DNA from: Coemansia sp. RSA 1804
Lineage: Eukaryota > Kickxellomycota > Kickxellomycetes > Kickxellales > Kickxellaceae
NCBI GenBank assembly: GCA_027578815.1
Contig: JANBTH010000254.1
Coordinates: forward strand, 1 to 23,521
Direction: 5' to 3'
DNA length: 23,521 nt
The notes beneath the pieces were generated by a model. The model was not told the DNA's origin and searched no databases. It saw only the letters and a list, made by a program, of their open reading frames with translations. This document shows positions 7,361 through 18,254 of the stretch, piece by piece. The position numbers and the translations under genes are program-made. Position 1 is the stretch's first letter. Each line of letters starts with the position of its first letter.

Positions 7361-9262
7361 TCAGATGAACCGGTGCTGGCGGTTGTGCTTGTATGTGAAT
7401 CCAACGAATGACGCAGGGTCAATGTCCAGTTCGCCCTGCTGCTGCGAGGATATGTTGTCCATGTCCTTCCACTTGTTGTTGACGTCCTTGTACACAGCCA
7501 TCGACACTGGATCCGAAAAGTCGTCAAAGTGCCTGTTGTCCGCATCCGACCGTAGAGACGGGATAAAGGGCGGCACCAGGCTTTCGCGCAGCTGAAGCAT
7601 ATCCATGCCGCGGAAATACGAGTGCTTGGCTATCTCGCCCAGCGAGCACAGCCGAATGTCCCGATGGCACACGAGCGATGTCATCAGGTTCCACGCCTCC
7701 GGCGCCAGGTTGTCCTCGGCCTCCTTTGACGCAAAGTCAGGCCGTTGCAGAACCTCCTCCCAGTGATACACGTTGCGCCACACATCGTCCGAGGTGGGGC
7801 CGGTGAATGGCGAGTAGCTTGCGTAGAACTCGTACAGTATACACCCAAGCGACCAAAAGTCCACGCGAAAGTCGTATCCTAGATGAGCATCCGCAAGAGG
7901 GTCGTTGGAGGTCCCGCTGTAGTGGCTCGAGGGATTGTCGTCGCTGCTGCTGTCGCCCGTCTTGGGCGCCTTGTGCATGTCCATCGCCAGCGACGTGTAC
8001 AGGATCTCAGGCGCCATGTAGTCTGGCGATCCAACTATTGAAAACGCGCGCGATGTCCGCTCGGCCAGCTGCGTTGCTGTGTACTTTGACAGGCTGCGCT
8101 TCTCGCTTGACGACTGCACTATAAACTCCTTGTCTTTGACCTTATCCAGCTTGCGTCGCATCGCCTCAAGCGTGGGGCGGCTCAGGTGACCATGCGACAG
8201 GCCAAAGTCGGTTAGCTTCACATGACCCGATGCATCCACGAGGAAGTTTTCAGGCTTGAGGTCGCGATGAAAGTACCCAAAAGAGTGGAGCGCACAGACT
8301 GCCACAATGGACTCTGCAATGTAGAACCGCGCTACCGGATGTCTGAACAGCTCGCTGTGGATCAGAAGCGACCGAATATCGCCGCCCGGCACAAACTCCA
8401 TGGCTAGATACAGATGGCGGGCGTCTTGGAATGAGTACAGTAGCTTGACAAGCCACGGCGACCTTGACGTGCGCAGAATGTCGCGCTCAGTCAGAATATG
8501 CTGCACCTCGTTCATCTTGACTAGCAGCCGCTTGTCCATCTTCTTGAGCGCACACACCTCGCCCGTGTCCCGTTTGCGCGCCAGAAACACCTGGCCAAAT
8601 CCACCTTGTCCTATCTGCGCCAGCATGTCGAATTCATGCTCTCTTGTGCGGTTTCGCCGCCGCCGAAGGATGTTTGTCTCGTTCACCTGGTGGTTGTGCC
8701 ACGAAATCTGCACCTCTTGCGCTGACACGGGCACGCTGCGCATGGCCTCCTTAAAGTTATTCAGCCGCGACCGCCTGTTTGCAATGTATGTGAGCTGGTC
8801 GACGTAGAACTCGAGAAAGTAGACCTGTGCTGCCTCCACCTTGCGGCGAATTGCAGGATCTATTGTGTTGAGAAATGCGCTGCGTCGGCTCAGTGAGCCC
8901 TCAAACATCTCGCCGCTGTTGCTGCTGCCCACGCTAAAGTTGCTTCTGCTGTCTCTGGAAGAGCTTATGTTGCGACTAGATGCATTGTTGCTGGAACTTT
9001 CAGAGCCCATGTCTTCCGTGTTGGGTCTGTCGGGCCATGTCAGCTCATCCTCTTGCTGGCCATCGTGTTGCTGCTGTGCATACTGCTCAAGGTGCTCATG
9101 GTGCGCTCGCGCTGATGCCAATATGTTGCTTAACGATGCGCTGCGCCCGACATTTTCAAAGGTGTGCATCATGCCGTTGGCTTCAGCATACGCCAGCCAT
9201 GGCTGGCTGTCGCTGTCTCTGCTGTTCGGCCGCGCATCCATGCTCTCACGTTGAGCTGCCAT
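7361..9262 (-). CDS. sid2: Sid2/Dbf2-family NDR kinase (septation / mitotic exit)
   Basis: A 633-residue AGC-class Ser/Thr kinase of the NDR/LATS group. Residues 141-175 (VEAAQVYFLEFYVDQLTYIANR) match the Mob1-binding helix of Dbf2/Sid2. The catalytic domain runs from about 211 to 550: glycine loop IGQGGFGQV 217-225, catalytic Lys240, HRDLKPEN 332-339, DFG 352-354, activation-loop Ser408 in SIVGSPDYMAPE, and the hydrophobic motif FVGFTY with Thr623 at 619-624. The KLDKVKDKEF segment near 371-380, before the activation loop, and the FVGFT ending point to Dbf2/Sid2 rather than Cbk1/Orb6. With Mob1 this kinase is the last step of the septation initiation / mitotic exit network. The N-terminal 130 residues are Ser/Gln-rich and disordered. 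A Ser/Asp-rich insert of about 36 residues (425-460) lies after the APE motif. An in-frame stop at 9275-9277 supports the start. The gene is head-to-head with the XMAP215 gene. Confidence 0.93.
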   Translation of the reverse strand: MAAQRESMDARPNSRDSDSQPWLAYAEANGMMHTFENVGRSASLSNILASARAHHEHLEQYAQQQHDGQQEDELTWPDRPNTEDMGSESSSNNASSRNISSSRDSRSNFSVGSSNSGEMFEGSLSRRSAFLNTIDPAIRRKVEAAQVYFLEFYVDQLTYIANRRSRLNNFKEAMRSVPVSAQEVQISWHNHQVNETNILRRRRNRTREHEFDMLAQIGQGGFGQVFLARKRDTGEVCALKKMDKRLLVKMNEVQHILTERDILRTSRSPWLVKLLYSFQDARHLYLAMEFVPGGDIRSLLIHSELFRHPVARFYIAESIVAVCALHSFGYFHRDLKPENFLVDASGHVKLTDFGLSHGHLSRPTLEAMRRKLDKVKDKEFIVQSSSEKRSLSKYTATQLAERTSRAFSIVGSPDYMAPEILYTSLAMDMHKAPKTGDSSSDDNPSSHYSGTSNDPLADAHLGYDFRVDFWSLGCILYEFYASYSPFTGPTSDDVWRNVYHWEEVLQRPDFASKEAEDNLAPEAWNLMTSLVCHRDIRLCSLGEIAKHSYFRGMDMLQLRESLVPPFIPSLRSDADNRHFDDFSDPVSMAVYKDVNNKWKDMDNISSQQQGELDIDPASFVGFTYKHNRQHRFI

Positions 9263-10268
9263 TGCTGGGTATAATCAGTCGGCTGGTAGTTGGGTTTCAG
9301 CAAGGACGGAGAAAATGTTGCCCTGTAGTGCTCCTTCTCCTGCGTATATCGCTCCTTATCTCTTCTCCTCCCAATACCTCGTTAACAAAAGAATGGAATG
9401 GAAGCTAGTAAAAGTAATAGCTCCCCGCGCAGATAACAAAGCAGAAAACCCCTGTCTCTCTCCCTATTCCCCTTCTTTGCTATTTTTATGTTGAAAAAAA
9501 ACTAGATAGCGGCGTATAGATGAAAAAAGTCGTTGCAAAAAAATATATCCCTAATACATCAAAGCAGAAAACAAGGCTATGGACATGTCAAAGAAAGAGC
9601 AGAAGAAACAGACATTAAAAAGAGGGACTAAAGTGAAAGAAAAAGAAAGAAAAAAGTGGATGGATAGGCAAGTTTGTACCGCTTTCATCGTCAGGTTTTC
9701 TTACATCTACTGACAGAAAATGTGCAATTTACCAACTTTCAAACTCTTAGTCGTGCATGCAATCCAAAAAAAGGATTCCTACCATTTTTAGCATTGACAC
9801 TCGGCTTTTCTACAAAATCGCTGCTCACACATTATCAGCCTCAAGGACACCAGAGAAAGTAAAGGCGAAAATGGGGGAGGGAAAGTTCCTCAAGCTTTTC
9901 TTGATTAAACCACCAACCAACAGTGGAAATTGATCAAATAACGCTGAGCGTTGCTCGTTTATTGTAAACAAAAACCAATCAAGTCAACTTTTGTTATTTA
10001 GCACCCTTCTCCCTTTTTTTTACTTTGCATCTTGCTTTGTTTTCAATTTTTCTAATCTACTTCATGCAAATCAAACGTGTGTTCTCTCTTTACTTAACGT
10101 ATTTTTATTCCCGAGACACAGTGCACCACCCCTTTTAACAAGGATACCCCAAAGAACCTCTTCTTGTGCTCTGCTTTTGAAAGGCGAGCCACTGGTGCAA
10201 GACACATTCGCACAGCGTATCTTTACCATATCTAACAAAGAAGCTCTGCCTTCTTGTATTTAGCCAAT
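9263..10268. promoter_or_regulatory. 1.0-kb bidirectional promoter, kinase / XMAP215
   Basis: This lies between two divergent genes that both act in mitosis. It is AT-rich with A and T runs and has no coding stretch worth calling. It carries a forkhead-type GTAAACAAA at 9964-9972 and a CArG-like inverted repeat (AATCC, seven A, GGATT) at 9761-9777. An ATG at 10064 opens a 24-codon frame closed by the TAA at 10136-10138. If the XMAP215 transcript starts upstream of it, this would be an upstream ORF. No TATA box is obvious. Confidence 0.5.
9964..9972 (+). promoter_or_regulatory. Forkhead-type site GTAAACAAA
   Basis: A perfect match to the GTAAACAAA consensus bound by yeast forkhead factors (Fkh2/Sep1 type), which drive M-phase gene sets. 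It lies about 300 bp from the XMAP215 start and 700 bp from the kinase start. A 9-mer like this is unlikely by chance in 1 kb, but function is inferred. Confidence 0.4.
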
Positions 10269-13200
10269 ATGGACGAAGTGGAGGACTTTTCGTCATTGCC
10301 GCTTGACCAGCGTCTAGACCACAAGGTAAATTCACCTCTTATTCTGCCACAAGTCTTATTAATCCGTCTCCATGGTGTAAATTTCATCTTTGAATGGAGA
10401 GAAACAGCCAAGCATTCAGTTCTGACCTGACTCTAAAACCAACGGAATACCCTTCCCAACGGTGGTGTCTATAAACACTTGTTTGTTCACATTATGCTTT
10501 TGTAGCTATGGAAGGCGCGTTTAGGAGCTTATACCGAGCTAAAGACCATATTCAAGAGGCTGGATCCGGAGACAGAGGTTTCACAATTCAATAAATACGA
10601 AAACAGTCTGAGCAAAATGATACTCGATACAAACATGGCCGCACAAGAAGCCGGTGTTTTGGCAGTCATAGAGTTCGTTGGCAACGCTCCAAACCCGACA
10701 CGGCATCGCGAGGAGATCGTGGCTGGTATAGTGTCCAAGTGCCTTGCAGCCACAAAAGCCGGCACCCGCACCCACAGCGTGGAGCTGCTGCTGCTGCTTA
10801 GCGAGGTTGACACGCCAAGTCCGGTGGTCACGGGGATTATCGATGGATTTGATGCGAAACAGCCAAAGTCAGTTGCAGCATCGGTTGCGGCAGCCAGACA
10901 GATCGTCCACGCGTACGGTGTAAAGTTTATAAACAGCAAGCTGCTGCTGAAAGCCCTTGCAAAACCATTCACGCACAAGGACAAGACCGTCCGTGCAGAG
11001 ACCCAACTTCTTGCTGTTGAGCTGTTTCGGTGGATGGGCCAAGCAATTATGCCGTTTTTACAGGACCTTTCGCCAGTCTTGCTCAAGGAACTCGAAGCCC
11101 AATTTTCAAAGGCCGCAAACGACCCACCTCCAAAGCAAGAACGGATGCTTCGCTCCCAGCAAGAGGCTAGCGAGATTTCAGCTCCATTGAACGGCAGCCA
11201 TGGAGGAATCTCTGGCGATAATGCCAGGGAAATGACCGACGACTTTGGTGAAGCTTCTGCCGGCGTGGATCCGTGGGATCTTGTTGACGCTGTCGATATA
11301 ACTAATAGGCTTCCTGACGACTTTTACCAGTTTCTCACCTCTAGCAAATGGAAGGAGCGCAAACAGGTGGTGGAGGAGCTCCACAATACGCTCAAAAAGG
11401 CGATTCGGCTGCAGTTTAATTCCGGCACTGGGGACGTGATCCAGGAGCTTGGGAAAAAGATTGGCGATGTAAACATTACTGTTGCAACGCTTGTAATACA
11501 ATGCCTTGGGTTGTTTGCGTCCGCCTTGCGGCAGCCATTCTCTCCATACATTCAAAGCACATTGCCAGCGCTGGTTGAAAAGTCAAAGGAGCGGAAGCAG
11601 AGTGTCATAGATGCTATTAGAGAAACGACGGATGCGTACTTTGCGGCAGCAGGGTTTGATATGACGGCAATTGGTGATCACTACTTTACTGGAGCTAGTC
11701 ATAAGAATCCTCAAGTGCGCGCGGAATCAAACCATTTTTTGCGGCGCTGCTTTGCTGTCATTCCAAAGCGTCCAGGCAAGGCAGAAATAAAGCGTTATTC
11801 GGATCAGCTAAAGTCCGGCCTTGAGGATGGCGATGCAAATGTTCGTGAAGCGGCAGCAGAGTGTCTGGGTACCCTTTCAAAGCTAGTCACACCAAAGGCA
11901 CTTGAACCGTTTATTGAAGGTGTCGATAAAATTAAGCTGGAAAAGATAAGTGAGTACACAGATAAGGCGACAGTCAAGGTCAAGACGACAGCAAAACCCA
12001 ACGCGCACTCAGCGGCTCCTGGAAATACTAGAGCAAATCAGCGTGCTCCAGGAATAGCTACAACGAGACAGGTGCGAATGCCTGAAAAACCGGCACAGTC
12101 TTCGATTGAGGATAGCGAAGAAAGCGGATCTGGTGGTGGACTTGGTGCCAACCTTCCTCCTCATATTCGCAAGAAACTTGAGGCGTCGGCGAAAGCGGCT
12201 GTATTAAAAAAGGCACAGCGCGAGGGTCGTACACTCAATGAGCCAGCATCTGAGCCTGACCCAGCACCATCTGTGTCTGCGACTGTTGTCCGACCAAAAG
12301 TGGCTGTAGCTGCACCCCCACCAAAGCGCATGGCTGCACCAGTAGCCTCTCGAAAGGTACCACCACCAGCGTCAGCAACATCAAGTAACAAGGGAAAGGC
12401 TATAGGCGGGAAGAGCACCAGTGAAGCTATTAAGATGTACTTTGCTAGCGATGAGTCCCTTGATGAAAAGATTGCAAACGCGTTTCCAGGAGACATACTA
12501 GCCGGCTTTGAAAGTGCAAAATGGAAGGACAGAATGGAGGCCATGGATCAGCTCAAAGAGTATCTTGGCGACCAACTGGCCAGCGACTCTCCGGTTCAAC
12601 CTGAGCTTGTGATCCGCCAGCTAGCGCGTAAACCTGGATGGAAGGAAAGCAATTTCCAGGTTAATGCACGTGCTTTCCAGATTATTGAGTGGATGGCAGG
12701 CGAGGGTTCGTTGGATTTCAATACTGGTGCCGCTGCGCTTTGTGCACCTGCGTTGGTAGACAAGCTTGGGGATATAAAGCTGAAAGGACCTGCAAGTAAT
12801 GCGCTTGTTTCTATTGCCCAGCGGTATACGCTAAAATTTGTCATTGGCATTGTGGAGCCCTCGATTAGGAGCCAAAAGAGCCCAAAGGTTATTGCCGACT
12901 GCATGGCCTGGCTTGATACGCAGATACTGGAGTTCGGAGTGAAGGGACTGGTTCTGCGCCCGATCATTAACATGGTCAAGGATGTCGGTCTGCAAAGCAG
13001 CAATGCGCAAGCTCGCACCAAGGCCATCACTTTCATGGGTACTGTGCGCCGTGCAGTCGGTTCTTCTGTGATTGACCTGATAGATGATCTTAATCCCCAG
13101 CTCCTTCAGCTTGTCGAAGCAGAGTTTGAGAAAGTTGGGGACCAGCCTATGCCAGAGCCTATTCACGAGCAACAGGGACTGTCTAGTACCTCCGCAAATG

Positions 13201-16200
13201 ACAATGGCAGCAACGGTGGGGACAGTGGAAGCAACAATGTCGACGGTAGCGATCCAATGGACGACCTATTTCCTAGGCAGGATCTGAATGCGTTAATTGG
13301 ACCTACGGTATACAAAAGACTGGGTGACAACAATTGGAAGGAACGCAAAGCAGCCCTTGATCAGATCCAAAACGCGCTAGAGTCCGTTAAGCATCGGATT
13401 CAGCCAAACATCTCACCCGATCTGTATACGGCGCTGAAGCAAAGGCTTCAGGATCCAAACAAAAATCTTGTGGCCGTTGCCTTGGGTCTTTTGGGTACTC
13501 TTTCCACCGACAGCAACAGTGCATTGGTAACAAACATCCGGCTTGTGGCGTTGCAAACAATACAGTGTCTATCTGACAAGAAGGTGCAAGTTAGATCTGC
13601 TGCTCTAACTGCTCTCAGCGCTTGGGCTGCAGCAAACGATACTGCGGTCGATCAGGCCGTGCTTCCGGCCGTTCCCAACGCACTTGCCGATAACTCGCCT
13701 GAGCTACGCTCATCTCTTTTGCGGTGGATTGCCGACGTGCTTGGAGCGCGCCAGACAAAGAGCGGAAAACTACCCGATCTTTCGTCTTTGATTAGTTCGC
13801 TGTTTTCATGCCTGCAAGACCGTGCTGCCGAGGTACGCAAGCAAGCGACCCGCGTGCTCTCTCTCACTGTAGCAAGCTGTGGGTTTGAGGTTGTACATGA
13901 TGCCTGTAATATGCAACTTCAAGGTGCTGCCCTTAACACAGTTTTGCCGATGGTAGAAGAGTTCCGTAACACAATTGGCATTGTGTCGGCAGCTAACAGC
14001 CTTTCAGCAAATACCAGTCGTGCTCGTCCAGGTGCTGGCGCTGCACATCGTGGGCTTGGCAATGCTGATCGGGCAGCATCGCCTGCTCCAGAGCCTGTCA
14101 TGACCGCCTCTGAGCTCCTGGGAAGGGCGACTATCGGTTCTGCACGTACATCTTCGCCCATGTCCTCGGCAGCCGGGATTGGCGCTGCACCGGCGGCGTC
14201 AGGCCCTGGCATGCTTCGTCGTCCCATGGCTGTTCGTCGTCCGGCGGGGGCTATTGGAGGCACAGGCGCAGGGCTTTCTGGTATGCGGCAAGCTCGTCCA
14301 GTGCGCGGCCCTTCAAGCAGCACTGATTCCAGTCGCCCAGGGTCGTCTATGCGTACTACAACGCCAGCTGCGCAGTCAATGGCTGGCCAGCTTGCGCGAA
14401 TGAGTGCCGAGGAACTGGAAAACATTCCACCTATTCTCGATTGTGACTTCCGTGCGAAAGAGCAGAGAGCGCGTCGAGATATGGCTGCCAATCCGCATGG
14501 TACTCCAAAGTGGGCAATGCTCAGCGACTCTCGTATACGCACTGATCTTGAAGGGCAGCTAAGAGAGCAGATGGCCTTGCATTTCAATCCTCTGATTCAC
14601 AAGCTGCTGTTTTCGAATGGCCACTATAGAGACCGCGATTTTCTTGGTGGTTTAACAACTATGGAGGAGGTCATTACCATCACGCCATTGTCACAGCAAC
14701 GCTTTGGTTTGCCGTTGCATTCGGAGTCGCCAGATGAGGATTCGTTGGCTAATCGCTGCATTGCGAACATTGATCTTCTACTCAAGTACGTTAGCCTGCG
14801 GATGCATGACGGATCAACACATACGATGCTTAAAAGCTTTGATCTGCTTGAGCACCTGATTCGTATTATTGAGGAAGCGCAAAGACAAGATCATCAGCAA
14901 TCTTTTTCTTGGTCTGATTATGAGGTGCAAGCCGTGGTACCTGCGCTAATATGTCGTCTTGGCGATGCCAAGGAGGCTGTGCGTGCTAGATCTCGTCGTC
15001 TTCTTACACAGCTGATCACTCATCTCTACCCGACAACAAAGCTGTTCATTATGCTTTTAGAGCACGGCGTGCAAAACAGAAGCAACTCGCGTATACGGCA
15101 AGAGGCCTTGGACTCTCTATGCTTTTTGATTCGTGAACGGACGGCTGGTCTTGGGCTTAACGCTGTGTGCTCCCACCCCGATCGAGCAATTCCATTAATA
15201 GTCAAGTGCATTGCGGACAGAGACAGCAATGTGCGGGCTGCTGCCTTGAATTCAATGGTGGCAATGGGAGAGCAGCTTCCTGGAGGCGCAGAAGAGCTGT
15301 GGCGCTACAGCGGGAAGATGGATCCCAAGGAGCGCGTTATGCTTGAGGAGAAGCTAAAGCGGTCATCTATAGGCCTAGGGCTTGCGCCAGGTTCCTCATT
15401 CGAGACTGCCGTGCAGCGGCCGGGGTCTCGGATAGGAATGGGTCAGTCAGCTGGTGCTCGTGTCCGTGCGCCACAGTATGGTGCGCCTGGTGCTGGTGCC
15501 TCGCGTATGGGGACAGGCATAGTCAGACCAGCCAACGTTGCTGGAGCAGGCGGGTTTGGGCGTAGTGGTATTGGTGCAAGCAGACAGATGCAGACACGTC
15601 CATCTTCCTTGGCACAACCATCGACTCATTATTCTGCATATAGTAACGAACTAGTACCAAGATCTGAACATGCTGTCGCTGAGCATCAGCAGCCGGCGCC
15701 AGTACCAGCACCATTCCAATTTGGAAGTAACAGTGTTTCTGGTACTGCAGGCGCTGCAAATGTAGGGAAGCCTATGTTTACGCTTGACTTTGATAACCTC
15801 AGTCTGCCTTCGTACTCCACTGCAACTAAGGAACAGCTTGTAACTGGACATGATACTAGCGTTAGAGCGCCTGTAACTGCCACTGCACCAGTGCTGTCTT
15901 CTTCAAGCGCAAGAGATGGTGCCAACAACTCAAATCCTGATTACTCTAGCAACACAAGTTCTGCCATTGGATATGGCGCGGGTCGCAGCAATAATCTTAG
16001 AAGTGCTTTGAGTGCTATTCAAGCCAACAGGGATTCTGCGGGCACAGTAACTGCTTTTGACCGCGACGTGGAAATGACACAGGACATCACGCCCCCCAGA
16101 AGCCCTGTTGCTGGTGCTGGTGCAGGGGGTGGACAGATTCCAGCGATATATGGTGCAGCTCATGGTCCAGGGGACTTTGCATTTATGAACGACATGGAAC

Positions 16201-18071
16201 GCATTCAGTGGCTCGACTGTGTTGTTGCTGATTTGAAAAGCGAAAACTTTGGCGCAATCGAAATGGCGGTTGAGCGGTTACATGGGCTTGTTTTGATAGC
16301 TGAGCAGCAAGCATCTGAACCCAATTCTCTTGACGATCCCTCCAAGCCAGCGCTGATGCACATTCGCAAAAATGTCGAACGCATCGTTATGGCTCTGATG
16401 TCGTTGGTTCATTGGTCGTATGCGGTTATGCCTAGGGACGTGTCGCTTGGTCTTTCACAGCGGCAGTCTCTTTCGCGCGTACATATGGAGACGCTCGATT
16501 TGCTTAACGACATGTTCTCCAATAGAGATATTGCGCTGTGGCTGCCTCTTGGGGCTCTGCAGACAATGCTTAGGGAGATGATTGAGCGCATACTTGATCC
16601 AACGCTAAAATCGGATGATAGCTCGCAAGAAAGATCCGGCGGTGTACTGATTCAGAATGCTGAGCGGATTTCGCGGATTCTAAACACGTTCACAATGAAG
16701 ATCCTGGATAACTGCGACCGCACGTCCGTATACGTCGCCCTTATCAACCTCCTTGACTTGTCAATGGCTGAAGGCTCGCCCAAACCACCACAGACAGACG
16801 ATCAAATCTTGCGCATGGAGTTTGGCGAGATGGCAATGAAATGCATATGGCGCACGACAAAGCCTTTGAATCAGACTCTATACATGCAGTTTATGGATGC
16901 GATTGATTCCAACATTGCTGTTATTCCGCATGAGCAGGCCTATCCGCGACTCGGTGGTCTATATGTCCATCCGGCTATCCGAGTAGACCTGATTCTGCAT
17001 TGTTCCCACAGGTTCTTCGAGCATATTCCCGACAGCGAGTGGAGAAAGCGCGAAAATAAGAATGTTTGGATGTATGGCGACATGCCAAAGCGCACCGTCA
17101 AGACAGTCAATCATGCAATAGTCTCAACCCTTTATGGGCTTGTTTGGCAGTTCACTGGTCTGATCATTCGCGATGTGATGGAGAAGCATCCAGGACTGAT
17201 AGTTCCGCCGCCAGATGAAGTATTGGCATCCGACGAAACCACTCTGGATTCCACCGACCCTAGGCTTGCCAGGTGGGTCGATGATACACACAGAAAGCTC
17301 ATGCGTGTGTCAGAGACTTGGACTTTCCTGAGCACAACACTATCGCGAAGCAGCAAAGAGCTAGAGCGTCCGACACCTGCTCAACTAGTATCTGCCTTCC
17401 GTGAATCTCAAGCAGCCGAGGCGGATGACCAGCAGCAGACAATTGATATAGCAGCGTATACATCATCGAACGACCACCGCCACGGTGGCACGCCTCAGCA
17501 ACCCCAACTTCCGTCTCGTCCTGGAAGCGTCATGTCCACATCGTCGTCTCCCTACCAGCAGCCACGCATTCTTTCGCAATCGTCTCCCATCGAAAGAGCA
17601 AACAGTCCTGCACTTGCACCCGGCCGTGCGTCCTATTTGTATGCTGCCGCATCAAACCGGGCATCATCGCCTTTAAATTCGGGCTCAGAGTATCCCAGGA
17701 GCATGCACTCGCCACCACAACAACAGCACCAGAACCAGCACCAGAACCAGAACCAACAGCATAAACAGATGCCTATCTCGTCCTATACTTATGCTGCTGG
17801 TAGCGCTGCTGGCTCGAGGAGTTCCGGTACGACAGACAGCAAGGTAAATCAGGAAAGGTTGAATACTTTGCGTGAGCGTATCCTGGGAAGTCGATCGTCT
17901 GGCCAGAGCAGCCATGCTTTGCAGACGCAGCAGGCATCAGCAGCACCCGAGTCTAACGCATCCAAACTGCCGTCTCGTTTGGCTGGGCCATCGGACACTG
18001 TACCTAATATGGACGATATTCGGCAAAAGATAGCACTGATGCGCAACTCGCTTAGAAACCAGAAGCAGTAA
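10269..18071 (+). CDS. dis1: XMAP215/Dis1/ch-TOG microtubule polymerase, five TOG domains
   Basis: Spliced CDS join(10269..10325,10506..18071), 2540 residues. TOG domains bind tubulin dimers and drive plus-end growth at spindle and cytoplasmic microtubules. Approximate domains: TOG1 13-228 (LWKARL, Trp21), TOG2 286-505 (KWKERK, Trp301), TOG3 664-900 (KWKDR, Trp692), TOG4 943-1180 (NWKERK, Trp963), TOG5 1320-1645 (no Trp; DRDSNVRAAALNS and ERVMLEEKLKR match TOG5 of animal proteins), then a C-terminal helical domain 1910-2305 like the sixth TOG-like domain of ch-TOG. Basic Gly/Ala/Pro/Arg/Ser linkers at 1181-1316 and 1640-1910 could bind the microtubule lattice. A CDK-like TPPR lies at 1881. 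The tail has two short helices (2466-2481, 2520-2540) after a Gln/Asn/His repeat. Exon 1 (19 codons, ending DHK) joins in phase 0 to LWKAR, exactly as in the family. Yeast relatives have two TOGs and under 1000 residues, so this is the animal/plant-type layout. Confidence 0.95.
10326..10505 (+). other. Spliceosomal intron, 180 bp, phase 0
   Basis: The donor is AAG|GTAAAT and the acceptor TTTTGTAG|CTA. Two CTGAC branch-point-like motifs lie at 10422-10426 and 10427-10431, rather far (about 75 bp) from the acceptor. Removing the intron joins DHK to LWKAR, restoring the N-terminal TOG1 sequence conserved across the family. This is the only intron I could support in the window. It also contains an ATAAACA forkhead-like core at 10471-10477. 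Confidence 0.9.
17716..17762 (+). repeat. Tandem CAG-AAC/CAC hexamers coding Gln/Asn/His
   Basis: Imperfect 6-bp units (CAGAAC, CAGCAC) give a Gln-His-Asn repeat in the disordered region before the C-terminal tail helices of the XMAP215 protein. Such tracts commonly vary in length. No function is implied. Confidence 0.55.
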
Positions 18072-18254
18072 CAATGCGGTGGTTTCAGATCGATTTATGC
18101 GTCTGCCATGCGATTGATCTATTGTTTTTGGAACTCTTTAATTGACTAAATGTTAGTGGCTAAACTGCGCAATTTAAAGATAAAGTCGCTTTGCAAAGGA
18201 AAATGAAACTGGTCGTGAAAAAGGGAACAAAGATAGGTTATGTTTGCAGTCAGA

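Noticed and set aside
7883..7990. Intron in the kinase gene
   Set aside because: There is an acceptor-like CTAG, but no GT donor that keeps the frame; the segment is open with ordinary codons.
13919..14587. 222-codon antisense frame inside the XMAP215 gene
   Set aside because: It is antisense to the low-complexity TOG4-TOG5 linker; long frames arise there from biased Arg/Ala/Gly codons.
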